DNA of 64,000 nucleotides. Origin: Anabaena azotica FACHB-119. GTDB taxonomy: Bacteria > Cyanobacteriota > Cyanobacteriia > Cyanobacteriales > Nostocaceae. Of the stretch, positions 19,301 to 30,214 are shown piece after piece. Each line of letters starts with the position of its first letter. Positions within the stretch are counted from its first letter, which is position 1. The notes beneath the pieces are model-generated. The model saw nothing but the letters and a program-made list of their open reading frames with translations. It was not told where the DNA came from and did no database searches. A program made the position numbers and the translations under genes. The stretch spans positions 1-64,000 of the forward strand of contig NZ_JACJSG010000037.1 in assembly GCF_014697625.1 (NCBI RefSeq). Reading direction: 5' to 3'.

Positions 19301-20991
19301 TTCAAAGACATCACCAGTTTTTCCCGTAACGGGTCAATGGCTGGGTTGGTGACTTGGGCGAAACGCTGCTTGAAATAGTCATACAGCAAGTGGGGCTTAT
19401 TTGACAGCACCGCTAAAGGAATATCATCACCCATACAGAAAGTAGGTTCTGATCCGGTGCTAGCCATTGGTTGGATAATCATTTCCACATCTTCTGTGGT
19501 GTAGCCAAAAGCCAATTGCTGACGCAGTAAGTTTTCTCTATCAATTTCCTTACTAGCTACATAATGACCGTTACCATTTCCATTCCCATTCACAGAACTA
19601 GTAGTTGGCTTCAGTTCTTGACGGTACTTTTGCAGCCATTCCCCATAAGGATATTGCTTGGCGATGCGCTGTTTAATTTGCCAATTCTTAAGAATTTCAT
19701 GATTGACTAAATCCACAGCAATCATTTGTCCGGGGCCGAGTCTACCCTTCTCCACAATACTTGCTTCGGGGAAATCCACTACCCCAGCTTCCGAAGCCAC
19801 CACAATATAGTCATCTTTCGTAATGACATAACGTGCTGGTCTTAAGCCGTTACGGTCTAATGTTGCGCCTACTGTTTTCCCATCACCAAATACTAACAGT
19901 GCCGGGCCGTCCCAAGCTTCCTGCAAACCACTGTAATATTCGTAAAAATCCACAATCTCTGGATAATTCTGCAAAGATGGTTGATTTTTATAAGCCTCTG
20001 GAACCATAATCATCAAAGCTTCCAAGGGGCTGCGTCCAGAATGTACCAACAATTCCAGAACGTTATCTAAAGTCGCCGAGTCACTATTACCTTGCAGCAC
20101 TAATGGCTTGAGTTCATCAAAGCGACCATCCCAGACTGGATGACTCAAGTTAGCTTCTCTCGCCATCATCCAGTTAATATTGCCCAGCAGGGTGTTAATT
20201 TCCCCGTTATGACCCAATAGCCGCATGGGTTGGGCTAAAGGCCACTTGGGCATAGTGTTGGTACTAAAGCGGCGGTGATAAACTGCAAACGCACTCTTAT
20301 AGGCGGGATTTTGTAAGTCTTGATAAAACTCTCCCAAAACCGCAGAACGCACCATCCCCTTATAAACAATTGTGCGACTGGACAAAGAACAAATGTAAAA
20401 TTCTTCGGAAATGTTCTTTACCGCCTTGAATAGACGTTTACGAGTAATAAACAACTGCCTTTCTAGGGCATCACCACTGCTATGGCCTCCTAGAATAACT
20501 TGCTCAATTCTGGGTTGATTTTCTTTAGCTTGTACCCCTAATAATTCAGGCTGTACAGGAACTTCTCGCCAGCCTAGTACAGTGAAGTTTTCTTCAGTAA
20601 CAATTTGCTCAAAAACGTATTTAGCTTTTTGCGCTACCTGTAAATCCTGTGGGAGAAATACCATCCCCACAGCTATATTATTACTAGACAAAAAGTCTAT
20701 CTGTCCTTGGGTATAATCTTGTTGTAATAACTCCCAAGGAATCGCCGTTAATATACCAGCACCATCACCGGAATCTTGGTCGGCGCTACAACCACCCCGA
20801 TGTTCTAGACAAGTCAAAGCACCTAAAGCTTTAGCGACAATTTCATGGCTGGCTTGATTTTGACGATGAGCTATAAAACCTACACCACAGGCATCCCGTT
20901 CTTCTACTAACCACTTTGGCCCTTGGTAGGTGTCCCCTGAATTTAAATTAGCTGTGAATTTTTGGTCTTGATTCATCGGTTTATCAGTCAT
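16327..20991 (-). CDS. gltS: Glutamate synthase, large subunit type, probably ferredoxin-dependent
   Basis: This 1554-residue enzyme makes two glutamates from glutamine and 2-oxoglutarate, the second half of the GS-GOGAT nitrogen cycle. A short propeptide precedes Cys35 ([11 protein letters not shown]), the N-terminal amidotransferase nucleophile. The central and FMN-binding synthase domains follow, with a Fe-S site [12 protein letters not shown] (Cys-x5-Cys-x4-Cys). The C-terminal GXGXG beta-helix domain comes last. No gltD-type small subunit lies nearby and length fits cyanobacterial Fd-GOGAT (gltS/glsF), so ferredoxin is the likely donor. An NADPH-type GltB with a distant partner is the alternative. 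The leader carries a 10-bp inverted repeat. Confidence 0.92.
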   Translation of the reverse strand: MTDKPMNQDQKFTANLNSGDTYQGPKWLVEERDACGVGFIAHRQNQASHEIVAKALGALTCLEHRGGCSADQDSGDGAGILTAIPWELLQQDYTQGQIDFLSSNNIAVGMVFLPQDLQVAQKAKYVFEQIVTEENFTVLGWREVPVQPELLGVQAKENQPRIEQVILGGHSSGDALERQLFITRKRLFKAVKNISEEFYICSLSSRTIVYKGMVRSAVLGEFYQDLQNPAYKSAFAVYHRRFSTNTMPKWPLAQPMRLLGHNGEINTLLGNINWMMAREANLSHPVWDGRFDELKPLVLQGNSDSATLDNVLELLVHSGRSPLEALMIMVPEAYKNQPSLQNYPEIVDFYEYYSGLQEAWDGPALLVFGDGKTVGATLDRNGLRPARYVITKDDYIVVASEAGVVDFPEASIVEKGRLGPGQMIAVDLVNHEILKNWQIKQRIAKQYPYGEWLQKYRQELKPTTSSVNGNGNGNGHYVASKEIDRENLLRQQLAFGYTTEDVEMIIQPMASTGSEPTFCMGDDIPLAVLSNKPHLLYDYFKQRFAQVTNPAIDPLREKLVMSLKVELGEKGNLLEPKPEYAKRLKLESPVLTEAELATIKLSGFATAELSTLFAIANGPDGLKSAVQALEQQAAESVRAGAKILILSDEAGEGIGTEYSYIPPLLAVGAVHHHLIREGLRTKTSLIVDTAQCWSTHHFGCLIGYGADAVCPYMTLDTVRAWWSDPATQQFMERGKIASISLEGAIANYRKAVESGLLKILSKMGISLLSSYQAAQIFEAIGIGGDLLELGFQGTASRIGGLSVRELAQEVLSIHSKAFPELSTNKLENLGFVNYRPTGEYHMNNPKLAKALHEAVDGKKYDHYEVYKQYLQGRPVTALRDLLDFQSDRSPIPVEEVESVSDIVKRFCTGGMSLGALSREAHEVLAIAMNRIGGKSNSGEGGEDPVRYQVLDDVDASGHSATLPHLRGLRNGDTAASAIKQVASGRFGVTPGYLASAKQIEIKIAQGAKPGEGGQLPGPKVSQYIAMLRRSKPGVTLISPPPHHDIYSIEDLAQLIFDLHQINPKAQVSVKLVAEVGIGTIAAGVAKANADIIQISGHDGGTGASPLSSIKHAGSPWELGLSEVHRVLMENSLRDRVVLRVDGGLKSGWDVLIGALMGAEEFGFGSIAMIAEGCIMARICHTNNCPVGVASQKEELRKRFTGIPEHVVNFFYFIAEEVRGLLAKLGYRSLSEVIGRADILTTRKDAHLTKTQSLNLNCLVQLPDTRENRSWLLHEEVHSNGPVVDDQLLADAEIQAAIRNQSTVTKTLPIVNTDRTLGARLAGAIASQYGDSGFEGQINLNFTGSVGQSFGAFNLPGIILTLVGEANDYVGKGMHGGEIIIKPPADATYDPAQNVIVGNTCLYGATGGVLYANGLGGERFAVRNSKGVAVIEGAGDHCCEYMTGGVIIVLGRVGRNVAAGMTGGLAYFLDEDGSFPELVNRETVKIQRVLTAAGEKQLQDLIKAHAERTGSAKAKLILQNWQEYLPKFWQLVPPSEAESPEANPQAVVEKHLSSV

Positions 20992-21047
20992 AGAGCCTGT
21001 TCCTGAGATCGTTTAGTCACGTTCGTGCCTGTTTGTGAGAAAAATTT

Positions 21048-21090
21048 CTAAATTTCGTCTAGCACGAATATAGAAATCAGCGAAATTTAG
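21048..21090. promoter_or_regulatory. Inverted repeat in the glutamate synthase leader
   Basis: Perfect 10-bp arms CTAAATTTCG (21048-21057) and CGAAATTTAG (21081-21090), spaced by 23 bp, lie 57-99 bp upstream of the gltS start. This could be an operator or an mRNA hairpin. No GTA-N8-TAC NtcA site was seen in the first 100 bp. Confidence 0.45.
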
Positions 21091-21730
21091 AGAAAAAAAA
21101 TTTTAACTTCGGCTTTTTTTCTTGGCGACGTTAAAATGTCTGCTTTATGTTTTATGTGTTTATTCTATGGAAGACAAAATATCTGTGCCTTGACAGTCCT
21201 CATTTTTATATCGTGTAACTGCATATTTTTTCAATTTATGTGTTTTGAGTTGCCAGAACAAAACACAGTTTTGGATACCACCAACGGCATCCTATATTTC
21301 CACTTTACTGTTCTTCGACTAGAAACAATCCTGATTTATTAGCAAAATCAGCGTAGTACACTACATACCCCTTTGGCAATTCCTAAGTATTTTGATGGTT
21401 GTGAGATTTTTTGCTGTTGCCACTAAACGTCTCCACTGTTTAACCCTCACCAAGTAGCAACAGCAGGAACAATGTATCAGGATTTAATATCTTATCCAAA
21501 TATAATAACTAAAACTACTATTTCTAGTTTTGTCCTAACTAGTGCTAGTTAAAGCATTTAGTTACAGTGGTTTTAGCGGCAAAATTTTAGCTAGTCATCT
21601 ATAAGAGATAAAGAGCCACTATACATAGTATCACATTAATTACAACATTTCTTATCTATATTTCAAGATTTCCACACAATTAGCCAATCAGCTCGTTGGG
21701 TGATAGGTTTCAAAAGTACCTGTGTAGCTC
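21091..21730. other. Intergenic region between divergent genes, no gene seen
   Basis: About 640 bp, AT-rich. One 68-codon frame (21136-21342) has a Cys/Phe-rich composition and no similarity I recognise, so it is not called. Promoters for the flanking genes should lie here, but none is clear enough to mark. Confidence 0.5.
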
Positions 21731-23701
21731 ATGTTCAGAATGAAAAATTATTGCCGAGAAAAAAATCAAAATATTGCTACTAAACCATTAGAAGGTAAAT
21801 TCTTACAGTCGATTGTGTCACCGATAACCGTAATATCACTATGTTTGTCTGCAACCTGTGCTGCTAACGCCCAACAACAGGTAAAGCTGGGACAAGTAAA
21901 TACACAGCGTCCCCCATCGCCTGCATCAGTCAGATTATCTTCTGGTAGCCAAATATTCCTCAACGGTCGGAACGTATCAGGAGCTTGGTTGCAACAACCA
22001 AGAGGCGCAAATCAAATAACAACATTCATCAGTGATGGCGCAATGCGGCAATTAATTGGTGTAGACCTATTAAGCAGCAGTAACCCCGCAAGCCAACCAA
22101 TATTATGGTATTCTCCTACTACCCAACCCTTGGGTTTAACAACTAGACTCCAAGGTGGCTATCGTTATCTCGATATTACAAATTTTGCCCGCACAGCAGG
22201 ATGGCAAATTCAAACCCAAGGTAATACTTTAGCGATCGCCACCCCCAGAGCGCAAGTAAGCAACATCCGCCAAAGTCAGCAACCTGCAACGCGCATTGTA
22301 GTGGACTTAGACCGCCCCACCCCTTGGCAAGTCAGACAAGGACAACCAATTCGACCCCCAGCCGACCCCAACATCCCAGATGCCAAACCCCCAGCCGCAA
22401 CTTACAGAGAATGGACAATAGTTCTCGATGGCATAGCCGACCCCAGTTTAATTCAACGCTACACACCTTTACCAGTAACACCGCCATCCATAACAGAACC
22501 AAATCAACTCAAACAATTACCAACACCGGAACCATTTATACAGCAAGTACAGGTAGTAAATAATCAAACCCTAATTCGGCTTAACGTTCCCTTAGCTTTA
22601 TCGCCCAAAGTTACCACCATTAATAATCCTCATCGCCTAGTTATCGATTTACGTCCCGACCCCTTAGAAGCGCGTGATATCACCTGGGCAAAAGGCATAC
22701 GTTGGCGACAGCAATATGTCAATTTAGCTACAAACCGTTTTCCTGTAGTGCTGCTAGAAATTAATCCCCGGACGGTGGGACTGACCTTAAAACCAATTAT
22801 CACCAACCAAGACACCTTAGTAGGTACAGCCCCTATCCTGCAAACAGCCCAAAGCTACCTTGCCGTAGGGGCAATTAACGGCGGATATTTCAACCGCAAT
22901 AACCGCTATCCCTTGGGTGCAATTCGCCAAAATAATCAATGGCTATCTAGCCCAATTTTAAATCGAGGTGCGATCGCCTGGAATAATGCCGGACAATTTT
23001 ACTTTGGTCGCCTCAGCTTACAAGAGACATTAGTCACATCTAATTTGCGCTCTCCAATATTATTTCTCAACAGTGGCTATGTCCAAAGCGGTATCGCCCG
23101 TTATACCCCAGACTGGGGGCAAACTTACACACCCTTAACCGACAACGAAAGCATTCTCCTAGTTCAGAACAACAAAATTACTAATCAGTTTGCCGGAGGT
23201 AAAGCCGGACAAACAAACTTTCCCATTCCAGCAAATGGCTATTTACTTACAATACGTGGAAATGGAGGAGCGATCGCCTCACAACTACCCATCGGTACTA
23301 ATGTCCAAATTACCAGTAGCACCATTCCCGTTGATTTTAACCGTTACCCCAACATTATAGGAGCCGGGCCACTGTTAATTCAAAATAACCAAATCGTCCT
23401 TGATGCCGCAAGCGAAAAGTTCAGTAAAGCCTTCATCGCCGAAAGAGCCGTCCGCAGTGGCATTTGTACAACCGCCAATAATACCTTATTAATCGCCGCC
23501 ATACATAACCGCGCAAGCGGCCCAGGCCCCACCCTAGCAGAACACGCCCAACTCATGAAACTTCTAGGCTGTGTCAACGCCCTCAACCTAGACGGCGGTA
23601 GCTCAACCAGCCTCTACCTAAGTGGACAACTCATAGACCGCTATCCCAACACCGCCGCCCGCGTCCACAACGGCATCGGCATTTTTCTTCAACCCAAATA
23701 G
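21731..23701 (+). CDS. Secreted phosphodiester glycosidase (NAGPA/DUF2233 domain) protein
   Basis: This 656-residue protein has an N-terminal hydrophobic export segment (about residues 28-48, ending AANAQQ). A Pro/Gln-rich beta domain with similarity to AMIN/copper-amine-oxidase N-like modules follows. The C-terminal phosphodiester glycosidase domain has AVGAINGGYFNRNNRYPLGA, then RSGICTT and NALNLDGGSSTSLYLSG with ARVHNGIGIFL. The family includes the human uncovering enzyme, which removes GlcNAc from a phosphodiester. Bacterial members are thought to process envelope or exopolysaccharide. The substrate is unknown. A second ATG at 21740 is possible. Confidence 0.8.
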   Translation: MFRMKNYCREKNQNIATKPLEGKFLQSIVSPITVISLCLSATCAANAQQQVKLGQVNTQRPPSPASVRLSSGSQIFLNGRNVSGAWLQQPRGANQITTFISDGAMRQLIGVDLLSSSNPASQPILWYSPTTQPLGLTTRLQGGYRYLDITNFARTAGWQIQTQGNTLAIATPRAQVSNIRQSQQPATRIVVDLDRPTPWQVRQGQPIRPPADPNIPDAKPPAATYREWTIVLDGIADPSLIQRYTPLPVTPPSITEPNQLKQLPTPEPFIQQVQVVNNQTLIRLNVPLALSPKVTTINNPHRLVIDLRPDPLEARDITWAKGIRWRQQYVNLATNRFPVVLLEINPRTVGLTLKPIITNQDTLVGTAPILQTAQSYLAVGAINGGYFNRNNRYPLGAIRQNNQWLSSPILNRGAIAWNNAGQFYFGRLSLQETLVTSNLRSPILFLNSGYVQSGIARYTPDWGQTYTPLTDNESILLVQNNKITNQFAGGKAGQTNFPIPANGYLLTIRGNGGAIASQLPIGTNVQITSSTIPVDFNRYPNIIGAGPLLIQNNQIVLDAASEKFSKAFIAERAVRSGICTTANNTLLIAAIHNRASGPGPTLAEHAQLMKLLGCVNALNLDGGSSTSLYLSGQLIDRYPNTAARVHNGIGIFLQPK

Positions 23702-23704
23702 AAA

Positions 23705-23850
23705 ACAGGTGACAGGTGATAGGTGACAGGTGACAGGTGACAGGTGATAGGTCACAGGTCACAGGTGACAGGTCACTGGTGACAGTTGATAAAGCAAAGA
23801 CTTCTCCCTTTCCCCTTTCCCCTTTTCCCTTTCCCCTTTCCCCTTTCCCA
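23705..23850. repeat. STRR arrays, units ACAGGTG and TTTCCCC
   Basis: About eleven variants of AGGTGAC/AGGTGAT (23705-23788) are followed by CTTTCCC-type units (about 23803-23850). They lie right after the glycosidase stop codon. No gene is seen from here to 24071. Confidence 0.85.
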
Positions 23851-24071
23851 GTCCCCAATTTAAAGCTGAGAATAAGCCTTCATCCCAGTTGATGAAGAGT
23901 TTGTATAAACCCAGAGTTTCAACAGATATTCTCCACCCCAGCCGATATGACTTTGTTATGTTTAGCAAGGTGCGAATAAAATTGCTAAATTCACGGTTGT
24001 AAAATTGCCCCAAATTTTCCATCAATTGTTCAGCGTAATAACGGTTTGTTTTGTCTCCAAAAGAGGTAACT

Positions 24072-24494
24072 ATGGCTCAAACACAAGAAACCACAACAAA
24101 AACCAACACCTTGCCCCTGCCTACAACCATCAATAACCGTAGTGTTGCTGCAACTGAACTGCGTCCTTGGGGTTCTTTTACAGTCTTGGAAGAAGGACGC
24201 GGATACAAAATTAAACGTATCGAAGTTAAACCCGGACACCGCCTCAGCCTCCAAATGCACCATCATCGCAGCGAACACTGGATAGTCGTTTCCGGTACAG
24301 CCAGAGTAGTTTGTGGTGAAAAAGAAATCTTATTAGGTAATAACCAATCTACCTATGTACCCCAATGTACTGCTCATCGCCTAGAAAATCCTGGCGTAAT
24401 TCCCTTAGTATTAATTGAAGTACAAAACGGTGAATACTTGGGTGAAGACGATATTATCCGCTACCAAGATGATTACGCTCGTACAGGCAATTAA
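24072..24494 (+). CDS. Cupin, mannose-6-phosphate isomerase type II-like
   Basis: The 140-residue single cupin has the type II phosphomannose isomerase signature RPWGSFTVLEEGRGYKIKRI, then the cupin motifs PGHRLSLQMHHHRSEHWIVV and VPQCTAHRLENPG. In ManC-type enzymes this domain follows a GDP-mannose pyrophosphorylase domain; here it stands alone. It probably isomerises fructose-6-P and mannose-6-P for GDP-mannose synthesis. The start is ATG 24072, with AGAGG five bases upstream. A longer frame from 24051 would begin inside the ribosome site. Confidence 0.85.
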   Translation: MAQTQETTTKTNTLPLPTTINNRSVAATELRPWGSFTVLEEGRGYKIKRIEVKPGHRLSLQMHHHRSEHWIVVSGTARVVCGEKEILLGNNQSTYVPQCTAHRLENPGVIPLVLIEVQNGEYLGEDDIIRYQDDYARTGN

Positions 24495-24734
24495 AATTTT
24501 TCTCAGTGGTCAGTAGTCAGTGGTCAGTGGCTTTGGATATGTAAAACCCACCATCAGCCAGCTTCAAAAACAACTGACTTCCAAAATGTAACAACTTTCT
24601 CTCTGTGCCTCTGTGTCTCTGTGGTGAACATAAACCCAGAGGTACGGAGGCACAGATAATTAATATTCAATTTTTCTGCTCTCATCCGCTAATATCAGCA
24701 ACCCATCTGTAATACTGAAAGATGGTGTCTTCAC

Positions 24735-25088
24735 TTGCCCAAACGAGTTATGATTCATCTGAGCCAAGCCGCAGCTAGTGAAATCAATCGCTTAAAGTCC
24801 AAACAACAGCCAAAAGCCTTGTTTAGAATCACCGTCAAACCAGGTGGCTGTTCCGATTGGTTTTATGATATGTCCTTTGATGAGAAAATCCAACAAGGCG
24901 ATCGCATCTTTGACGAGCATAACGTCCAAGTCGTTATCGATAACGCCAGCTATAATTATATTAATGGTTTAGTCATAGATTATTCAGAAGATTTGATGGG
25001 TGGGGCGTTTCGTTTCCAAAACCCCCAAGCAGTTGCCACCTGTGGTTGTGGAAATTCTTTCTCTACCACTAGACCATCTGCTATTTAA
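24735..25088 (+). CDS. A-type iron-sulfur cluster carrier (IscA/HesB family)
   Basis: The 117-residue protein (TTG 24735) has the three conserved cysteines of A-type carriers: Cys39 in PGGCS and Cys103/Cys105 in ATCGCGNSF, with the classical C-x63-C-x-C spacing. These carry Fe-S clusters or iron to apo-proteins. An ATG at 24750 giving MIHLSQAA is at least as likely as the true start and would shorten it by five residues. It lies about 100 bp upstream of rpsL. Confidence 0.88.
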   Translation: MPKRVMIHLSQAAASEINRLKSKQQPKALFRITVKPGGCSDWFYDMSFDEKIQQGDRIFDEHNVQVVIDNASYNYINGLVIDYSEDLMGGAFRFQNPQAVATCGCGNSFSTTRPSAI

Positions 25089-25184
25089 TAATTAATATGG
25101 AAGTTTGACATAAAACCACAAAAAAAGATATAATCAGGATTTGTTAAAACTTAGACCTACAAGCAGCTTCACGCGCTGTGACTC

Positions 25185-25568
25185 ATGCCAACAATACAGC
25201 AATTAATTCGTACTGAACGCGAGAAAGCGCGTCAGAAAACCAAGTCCCCAGCTCTAAAGCAATGCCCTCAGCGCCGAGGAGTTTGTACAAGAGTATACAC
25301 GACCACTCCCAAAAAGCCCAACTCAGCCCTACGCAAAGTAGCACGGGTGAGATTGACTTCAGGATTTGAAGTAACAGCTTACATCCCAGGAATTGGTCAC
25401 AACTTACAAGAACACTCAGTTGTTATGATTCGTGGCGGTCGGGTGAAAGACTTACCAGGTGTAAGATATCACATCATCCGAGGTACATTAGATACAGCCG
25501 GAGTGAAAGACCGTAAGCAAGGACGTTCCAAATACGGAACCAAACGTCCTAAAGAAGCGAAAAAATAA
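25185..25568 (+). CDS. rpsL: 30S ribosomal protein S12
   Basis: S12 protein of 127 residues, full length. It carries [12 protein letters not shown], the [16 protein letters not shown] loop around the decoding centre, and [16 protein letters not shown]. It is the first gene of the str cluster. The 484-bp gap before rpsG is unusually long for this cluster and filled with repeats. Lys at KKPNSA corresponds to the position where streptomycin resistance arises in other bacteria; here it is the sensitive-type residue. Confidence 0.97.
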
Positions 25569-25823
25569 ATTAAGCGATTAATCGTGCTTGATGCGGTTAT
25601 TCGCTTCAACAAAAGCGCCTAATTCAAGCAAAAGTATCAATGCTTGTTCTGAAACAGTGATTAATTCACAGAATAAATAATCTGTTTTAGAAAATTGGCT
25701 CAAGCTTCTACCGCCAACCTACACTCAGCGAGCAAGTGTAGGCACAATCAACAAAACACTACATATAGAAAGAGTCGAGAAAGCAGGGGAGCAGTGGTTC
25801 TCCTTTGGAGACGCTAGCGCGAA

Positions 25824-25945
25824 CGACTGCGCGGTAATCGAGTTTCGACTACGCTCAACTACCGCGAAGTCGAGATTCACCAACCGGGAGCAGAGGAGCA
25901 GAGGAAGAAATTCTTACTGACCACTGACCACTGACCACTGACCAC
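25824..25945. repeat. Palindrome plus STRR between rpsL and rpsG
   Basis: An imperfect 13-bp inverted repeat (CGACTGCGCGGTA at 25824-25836 against 25860-25872) and CTGACCA tandem units (25917-25945) occupy the 484-bp rpsL-rpsG gap. No ORF is seen there. Confidence 0.7.
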
Positions 25946-26052
25946 TTTTTCAAATCAGCCAAAATGCTCAATTCTGAGCTGCGTTAGCGCTCAGAGATTA
26001 CGCTGTCTGATAGCATATAATTTCGTTGCCAAGTCCGAATTAAGGGTAAAGT

Positions 26053-26523
26053 ATGTCTCGTCGTGGTGTTATTCAAAGGCGGCCAATACCGCCTGACTCT
26101 GTATATAACAGTCGGTTGGTGAGTATGATCATCCGCCGAATTATGCGTCATGGGAAAAAATCACTAGCTGCACGCATCGTTTATGATGCGATGAAAACAA
26201 TTGAAGAGCGCACTGGTAATAATGCTCTAGAAGTGTTTGAAAGAGCAGTCAGAAACGCAACACCTCTAGTTGAGGTGAAAGCTCGCCGTGTTGGTGGTGC
26301 AACCTACCAAGTGCCAATGGAAGTACGTTCAGACCGGGGTACTACCCTCGCACTGCGTTGGCTGGTACAATTTTCTAGGAGCAGACCCGGACGGACAATG
26401 GCCAGCCGATTAGCTAATGAGTTACTTGATGCTGCCAATGAAACAGGGAATGCTATCCGCAAACGGGAAGAAACGCACCGGATGGCGGAAGCAAACAAAG
26501 CATTTGCCCATTATCGTTACTAA
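26053..26523 (+). CDS. rpsG: 30S ribosomal protein S7
   Basis: S7 protein of 156 residues, full length. It starts [16 protein letters not shown], with the RNA-binding core [20 protein letters not shown] and the terminal helix [14 protein letters not shown]. It nucleates assembly of the 30S head by binding 16S rRNA. It sits 141 bp before fusA. Confidence 0.97.
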   Translation: MSRRGVIQRRPIPPDSVYNSRLVSMIIRRIMRHGKKSLAARIVYDAMKTIEERTGNNALEVFERAVRNATPLVEVKARRVGGATYQVPMEVRSDRGTTLALRWLVQFSRSRPGRTMASRLANELLDAANETGNAIRKREETHRMAEANKAFAHYRY

Positions 26524-26652
26524 GTACAAAAGCGGTATATCGTGCATTTAATAACGGTATATCGCGGAATTACCAAACAAAAGTCGGTTTTTTCTAAAAG
26601 TATAGAATCTTAACAAAGAGTAATATACAAGATATCATGAGGCAAAAACTAT

Positions 26653-26666
26653 AGGAGGCTATTGTG
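26653..26666 (+). promoter_or_regulatory. Strong ribosome binding site deciding the fusA GTG start
   Basis: A perfect AGGAGG at 26653-26658 lies five bases before GTG 26664 and fixes a non-ATG start for elongation factor G. Confidence 0.85.
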
Positions 26667-28742
26667 GCACGTACTAACCCGCTAGAGAAAGTACGCAATA
26701 TAGGTATTGCGGCGCACATAGATGCGGGCAAAACCACGACTACAGAGAGAATATTATTTTACTCTGGGATTATTCATAAAATTGGTGAAGTTCACGAAGG
26801 AACTGCTGTTACCGACTGGATGGAACAAGAACGCGAACGTGGTATTACCATCACTGCGGCTGCTATTAGTACCAGTTGGAAAGATCACCAAATTAACATT
26901 ATCGATACTCCAGGTCACGTAGACTTCACAATTGAAGTAGAACGCTCGATGCGGGTGTTGGATGGTGTAATCGCGGTATTTTGCTCCGTAGGTGGCGTAC
27001 AACCCCAATCAGAGACAGTGTGGCGGCAAGCAGACCGTTACAAAGTGCCTCGAATTGCCTTCATCAACAAAATGGATCGCACAGGCGCGAACTTCTACAG
27101 AGTTCACGAGCAAATGCGCGATCGCCTGCGGGCCAATGCCATTGCCATTCAGTTGCCCATCGGTAGCGAAAACGACTTTCAAGGCATTGTAGACTTGGTA
27201 CGTAAACGGGCGTATATTTATACCAACGACCAAGGTACAGATATCCAAGAAACGGATATCCCGGCAGATATGCAGGATAAAACCGAAGAGTACTACACCA
27301 AGCTCATAGAAGCAGTTGCCGAAACTGACGACGACTTGATGAACAAGTACTTCGAGGGTGAAGCACTGACAGAAGCAGAAATTCGTACTGCCCTGCGTCA
27401 AGGTACAATTGCCGGCAGTATCGTACCCGTACTTTGTGGCTCCGCCTTTAAGAACAAAGGTGTGCAATTAATGTTAGATGCAGTTGTAGATTACCTACCT
27501 GCACCGACAGAAGTACCCCCCATTCAAGGCACACTTGCCAATGGTGAAACCGTAGAGCGCCGGGCTGATGATGACGAACCCCTAGCGGCTTTGGCATTCA
27601 AGATTATGGCTGACCCCTACGGTCGCCTCACCTTCGTTCGTGTTTATTCGGGCGTTCTCAAAAAAGGTAGTTACGTCTTAAATGCTACCAAAAACAAGAA
27701 AGAACGGATTTCTCGTCTAGTAATCTTAAAAGCAGATGAGCGACAAGACGTAGAAGAACTACGAGCAGGTGATTTGGGTGCTGCACTGGGATTAAAGGAA
27801 ACTTTGACAGGTGACACCATCACTGATGAAGGCGCACCAGTAATTTTGGAATCCCTATTTATTCCAGAGCCTGTGATCTCGGTAGCGGTTGAACCCAAAA
27901 CCAAGAACGACATGGACAAATTGTCCAAAGCACTGCAATCTCTTTCAGAGGAAGACCCAACCTTCCGCGTCAACGTTGACCCGGAAACCAACCAAACAGT
28001 AATTGCCGGGATGGGAGAACTCCACCTGGAAATTCTGGTAGACCGGATGTTACGCGAATTTAAAGTGGAAGCGAACGTAGGTGCGCCACAGGTAGCTTAC
28101 CGCGAAACCATTCGTAAACCAGTCACCAACGTTGAAGGCAAGTTCATCCGTCAAAGTGGTGGTAAAGGTCAATATGGTCACGTTGTGATCAATTTGGAAC
28201 CAGGAGAACCCGGTAGCGGCTTTGAGTTCGTATCTAAGATTGTCGGTGGTGTAGTACCCAAAGAGTACATCGGCCCCGCAGAACAAGGGATGAAAGAAAG
28301 CTGTGAATCAGGGATTTTAGCTGGCTATCCGCTAATTGACGTGAAAGCAACGCTAATTCATGGTTCTTACCACGATGTAGACTCTTCGGAAATGGCTTTC
28401 AAAATTGCTGGCTCAATGGCAATGAAAGAAGCCGTACTCAAAGCTTCACCAGTGTTGTTAGAACCTGTGATGAAAGTTGAGGTGGAAGTTCCTGAAGACT
28501 TTATCGGGAACGTCATTGGCGACCTCATCGCCCGCAGAGGGCAGATTGAAAGCCAAAGCACTGAACAGGGACTCGCTAAAGTGGCATCAAAAGTTCCACT
28601 GGCGACCATGTTTGGCTACGCCACAGATATCCGGTCAAAAACCCAAGGTCGCGGTATCTTTACGATGGAATTCAGCCACTACGATGAAGTACCTCGCAGC
28701 GTAGCTGAAACTATCATCGCCAAAAGCAAAGGGAACGCTTAA
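26664..28742 (+). CDS. fusA: Elongation factor G
   Basis: This 692-residue translational GTPase moves tRNA and mRNA through the ribosome. The G domain shows P-loop [14 protein letters not shown], switch [17 protein letters not shown] and [10 protein letters not shown]. Domains II-V follow, including domain [15 protein letters not shown] and the C-terminal [14 protein letters not shown]. The GTG start follows a consensus Shine-Dalgarno. tufA follows after 22 bp, so the two are almost certainly co-transcribed. Confidence 0.97.
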   Translation: MARTNPLEKVRNIGIAAHIDAGKTTTTERILFYSGIIHKIGEVHEGTAVTDWMEQERERGITITAAAISTSWKDHQINIIDTPGHVDFTIEVERSMRVLDGVIAVFCSVGGVQPQSETVWRQADRYKVPRIAFINKMDRTGANFYRVHEQMRDRLRANAIAIQLPIGSENDFQGIVDLVRKRAYIYTNDQGTDIQETDIPADMQDKTEEYYTKLIEAVAETDDDLMNKYFEGEALTEAEIRTALRQGTIAGSIVPVLCGSAFKNKGVQLMLDAVVDYLPAPTEVPPIQGTLANGETVERRADDDEPLAALAFKIMADPYGRLTFVRVYSGVLKKGSYVLNATKNKKERISRLVILKADERQDVEELRAGDLGAALGLKETLTGDTITDEGAPVILESLFIPEPVISVAVEPKTKNDMDKLSKALQSLSEEDPTFRVNVDPETNQTVIAGMGELHLEILVDRMLREFKVEANVGAPQVAYRETIRKPVTNVEGKFIRQSGGKGQYGHVVINLEPGEPGSGFEFVSKIVGGVVPKEYIGPAEQGMKESCESGILAGYPLIDVKATLIHGSYHDVDSSEMAFKIAGSMAMKEAVLKASPVLLEPVMKVEVEVPEDFIGNVIGDLIARRGQIESQSTEQGLAKVASKVPLATMFGYATDIRSKTQGRGIFTMEFSHYDEVPRSVAETIIAKSKGNA

Positions 28743-28764
28743 TTAATAAAGGAAACGAGGATTC

Positions 28765-29994
28765 ATGGCACGCCAAAAGTTTGAAAGAACTAAACCCCAC
28801 GTAAACATCGGTACAATTGGCCACGTTGACCACGGTAAAACAACCTTAACAGCAGCTATTACCATGACCTTAGCTGCTCTAGGTAAAGCTGTAGCTAGAG
28901 CCTACGACCAAATCGACAACGCACCTGAAGAAAAGGCGCGTGGTATTACCATCAACACCGCTCACGTTGAATACGAAACCGATAAGCGTCACTATGCTCA
29001 CGTAGACTGTCCAGGTCACGCTGACTATGTGAAGAACATGATCACTGGTGCGGCACAAATGGACGGCGCAATTCTCGTAGTTGCGGCTACAGATGGCCCT
29101 ATGCCCCAAACCCGTGAACACATCCTATTAGCTAAACAGGTAGGTGTTCCTCGTCTGGTAGTCTTCCTCAACAAAGAAGACATGATGGAAGACGAAGAAC
29201 TACTAGAGTTGGTAGAACTAGAACTCAGAGAACTGTTGACTGAGTACGACTTCGATGGCGATGAAATCCCCATCGTCAGAGGTTCTGGCTTACAAGCTCT
29301 GGAAGCAATGACCGCTAATCCTAAGACCCAACGTGGCGAAAATCCTTGGGTAGATAAAATCTACTCATTGATGGATGCTGTAGATTCTTACATCCCCGAT
29401 CCAGAACGCGACGTAGACAAGCCCTTCTTGATGGCGGTAGAAGACGTATTCTCTATTACTGGTCGTGGTACAGTAGCTACCGGCCGGATTGAGCGCGGTA
29501 AGGTGAAAGTAGGTGACGTTATAGAAATCGTGGGTATCAGAGACACCCGCAACAGCACCGTTACCGGGATTGAAATGTTCAAGAAGAGTCTTGAAGAAGG
29601 TATGGCTGGGGACAACGCTGGTGTACTCCTGCGTGGTATCCAAAAGACCGATATTGAACGTGGTATGGTGTTAGCCAAGCCCGGTTCTATCACCCCTCAC
29701 ACTCAATTTGAAGGTGAAGTTTACGTTCTCACCGAGAAAGAAGGTGGTCGGAAAACCCCCTTCTTCCCAGGCTACCGTCCTCAATTCTACGTGCGGACAA
29801 CAGATGTAACCGGCACTATCACAGCTTTCACCTCAGACGAAGGTGCGGCGGCGGAAATGGTAATGCCAGGCGATCGCATCAAAATGACCGTAGAATTGAT
29901 CAACCCGATCGCGATTGAGCAAGGTATGCGCTTCGCTATTCGTGAAGGTGGTCGCACCATCGGTGCTGGTGTCGTTTCTAAAATCCTCAAGTAG
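28765..29994 (+). CDS. tufA: Elongation factor Tu
   Basis: GTPase of 409 residues, the usual cyanobacterial/plastid length, delivering aminoacyl-tRNA. Motifs are [37 protein letters not shown] and NKEDM. Domains 2 and 3 are intact, ending [15 protein letters not shown] lies four bases before the ATG. A strong terminator follows 20 bp after the stop. Confidence 0.97.
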   Translation: MARQKFERTKPHVNIGTIGHVDHGKTTLTAAITMTLAALGKAVARAYDQIDNAPEEKARGITINTAHVEYETDKRHYAHVDCPGHADYVKNMITGAAQMDGAILVVAATDGPMPQTREHILLAKQVGVPRLVVFLNKEDMMEDEELLELVELELRELLTEYDFDGDEIPIVRGSGLQALEAMTANPKTQRGENPWVDKIYSLMDAVDSYIPDPERDVDKPFLMAVEDVFSITGRGTVATGRIERGKVKVGDVIEIVGIRDTRNSTVTGIEMFKKSLEEGMAGDNAGVLLRGIQKTDIERGMVLAKPGSITPHTQFEGEVYVLTEKEGGRKTPFFPGYRPQFYVRTTDVTGTITAFTSDEGAAAEMVMPGDRIKMTVELINPIAIEQGMRFAIREGGRTIGAGVVSKILK

Positions 29995-30013
29995 CACCTT
30001 TTAAACCATAACT

Positions 30014-30050
30014 AAGAGCAGAGACGCTAAATGCTTCTCTGCTCTTTTAT
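30014..30050 (+). terminator. Intrinsic terminator after tufA
   Basis: 10-bp stem AAGAGCAGAG / CTCTGCTCTT at 30014-30023 and 30037-30046, followed by TTAT. It separates tufA from rpsJ, which therefore may need its own promoter or rely on read-through. Confidence 0.8.
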
Positions 30051-30060
30051 CTGAACATTA

Positions 30061-30190
30061 GGGACTGGGGACTGGGGACTGGGTATTAGGAAGAAATAGC
30101 AGGTATCAGCAAACATTTTTGTGTAACTCCTGCTTTCCCAATCCCCAATACCCAATCCCTAATCCCCAATCCCCAATCCCCAATCCCCCA
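30061..30190. repeat. STRR arrays between tufA and rpsJ
   Basis: GGGACTG units at 30061-30081, and CCCAATC/CCCCAAT units at about 30136-30190, inserted between the tufA terminator and rpsJ. The second array ends about 25 bp before the rpsJ start. Confidence 0.8.
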
Positions 30191-30214
30191 AACTCAGAAC
30201 CTGGAAAATTTAAG

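Noticed and set aside
21136-21342. 68-codon ORF, Cys/Phe-rich
   Set aside because: No ribosome site, no recognisable pattern, AT-rich spacer; probably chance.
23631-24025. Overlapping minus-strand ORFs in the STRR region
   Set aside because: Translations are periodic repeats of GKGER/LSPVTC type, produced by the tandem heptamers.
30119-30214. N-terminal extension of rpsJ
   Set aside because: It translates STRR units into Pro/Asn/Gln repeats; S10 homology begins at ATG 30215.
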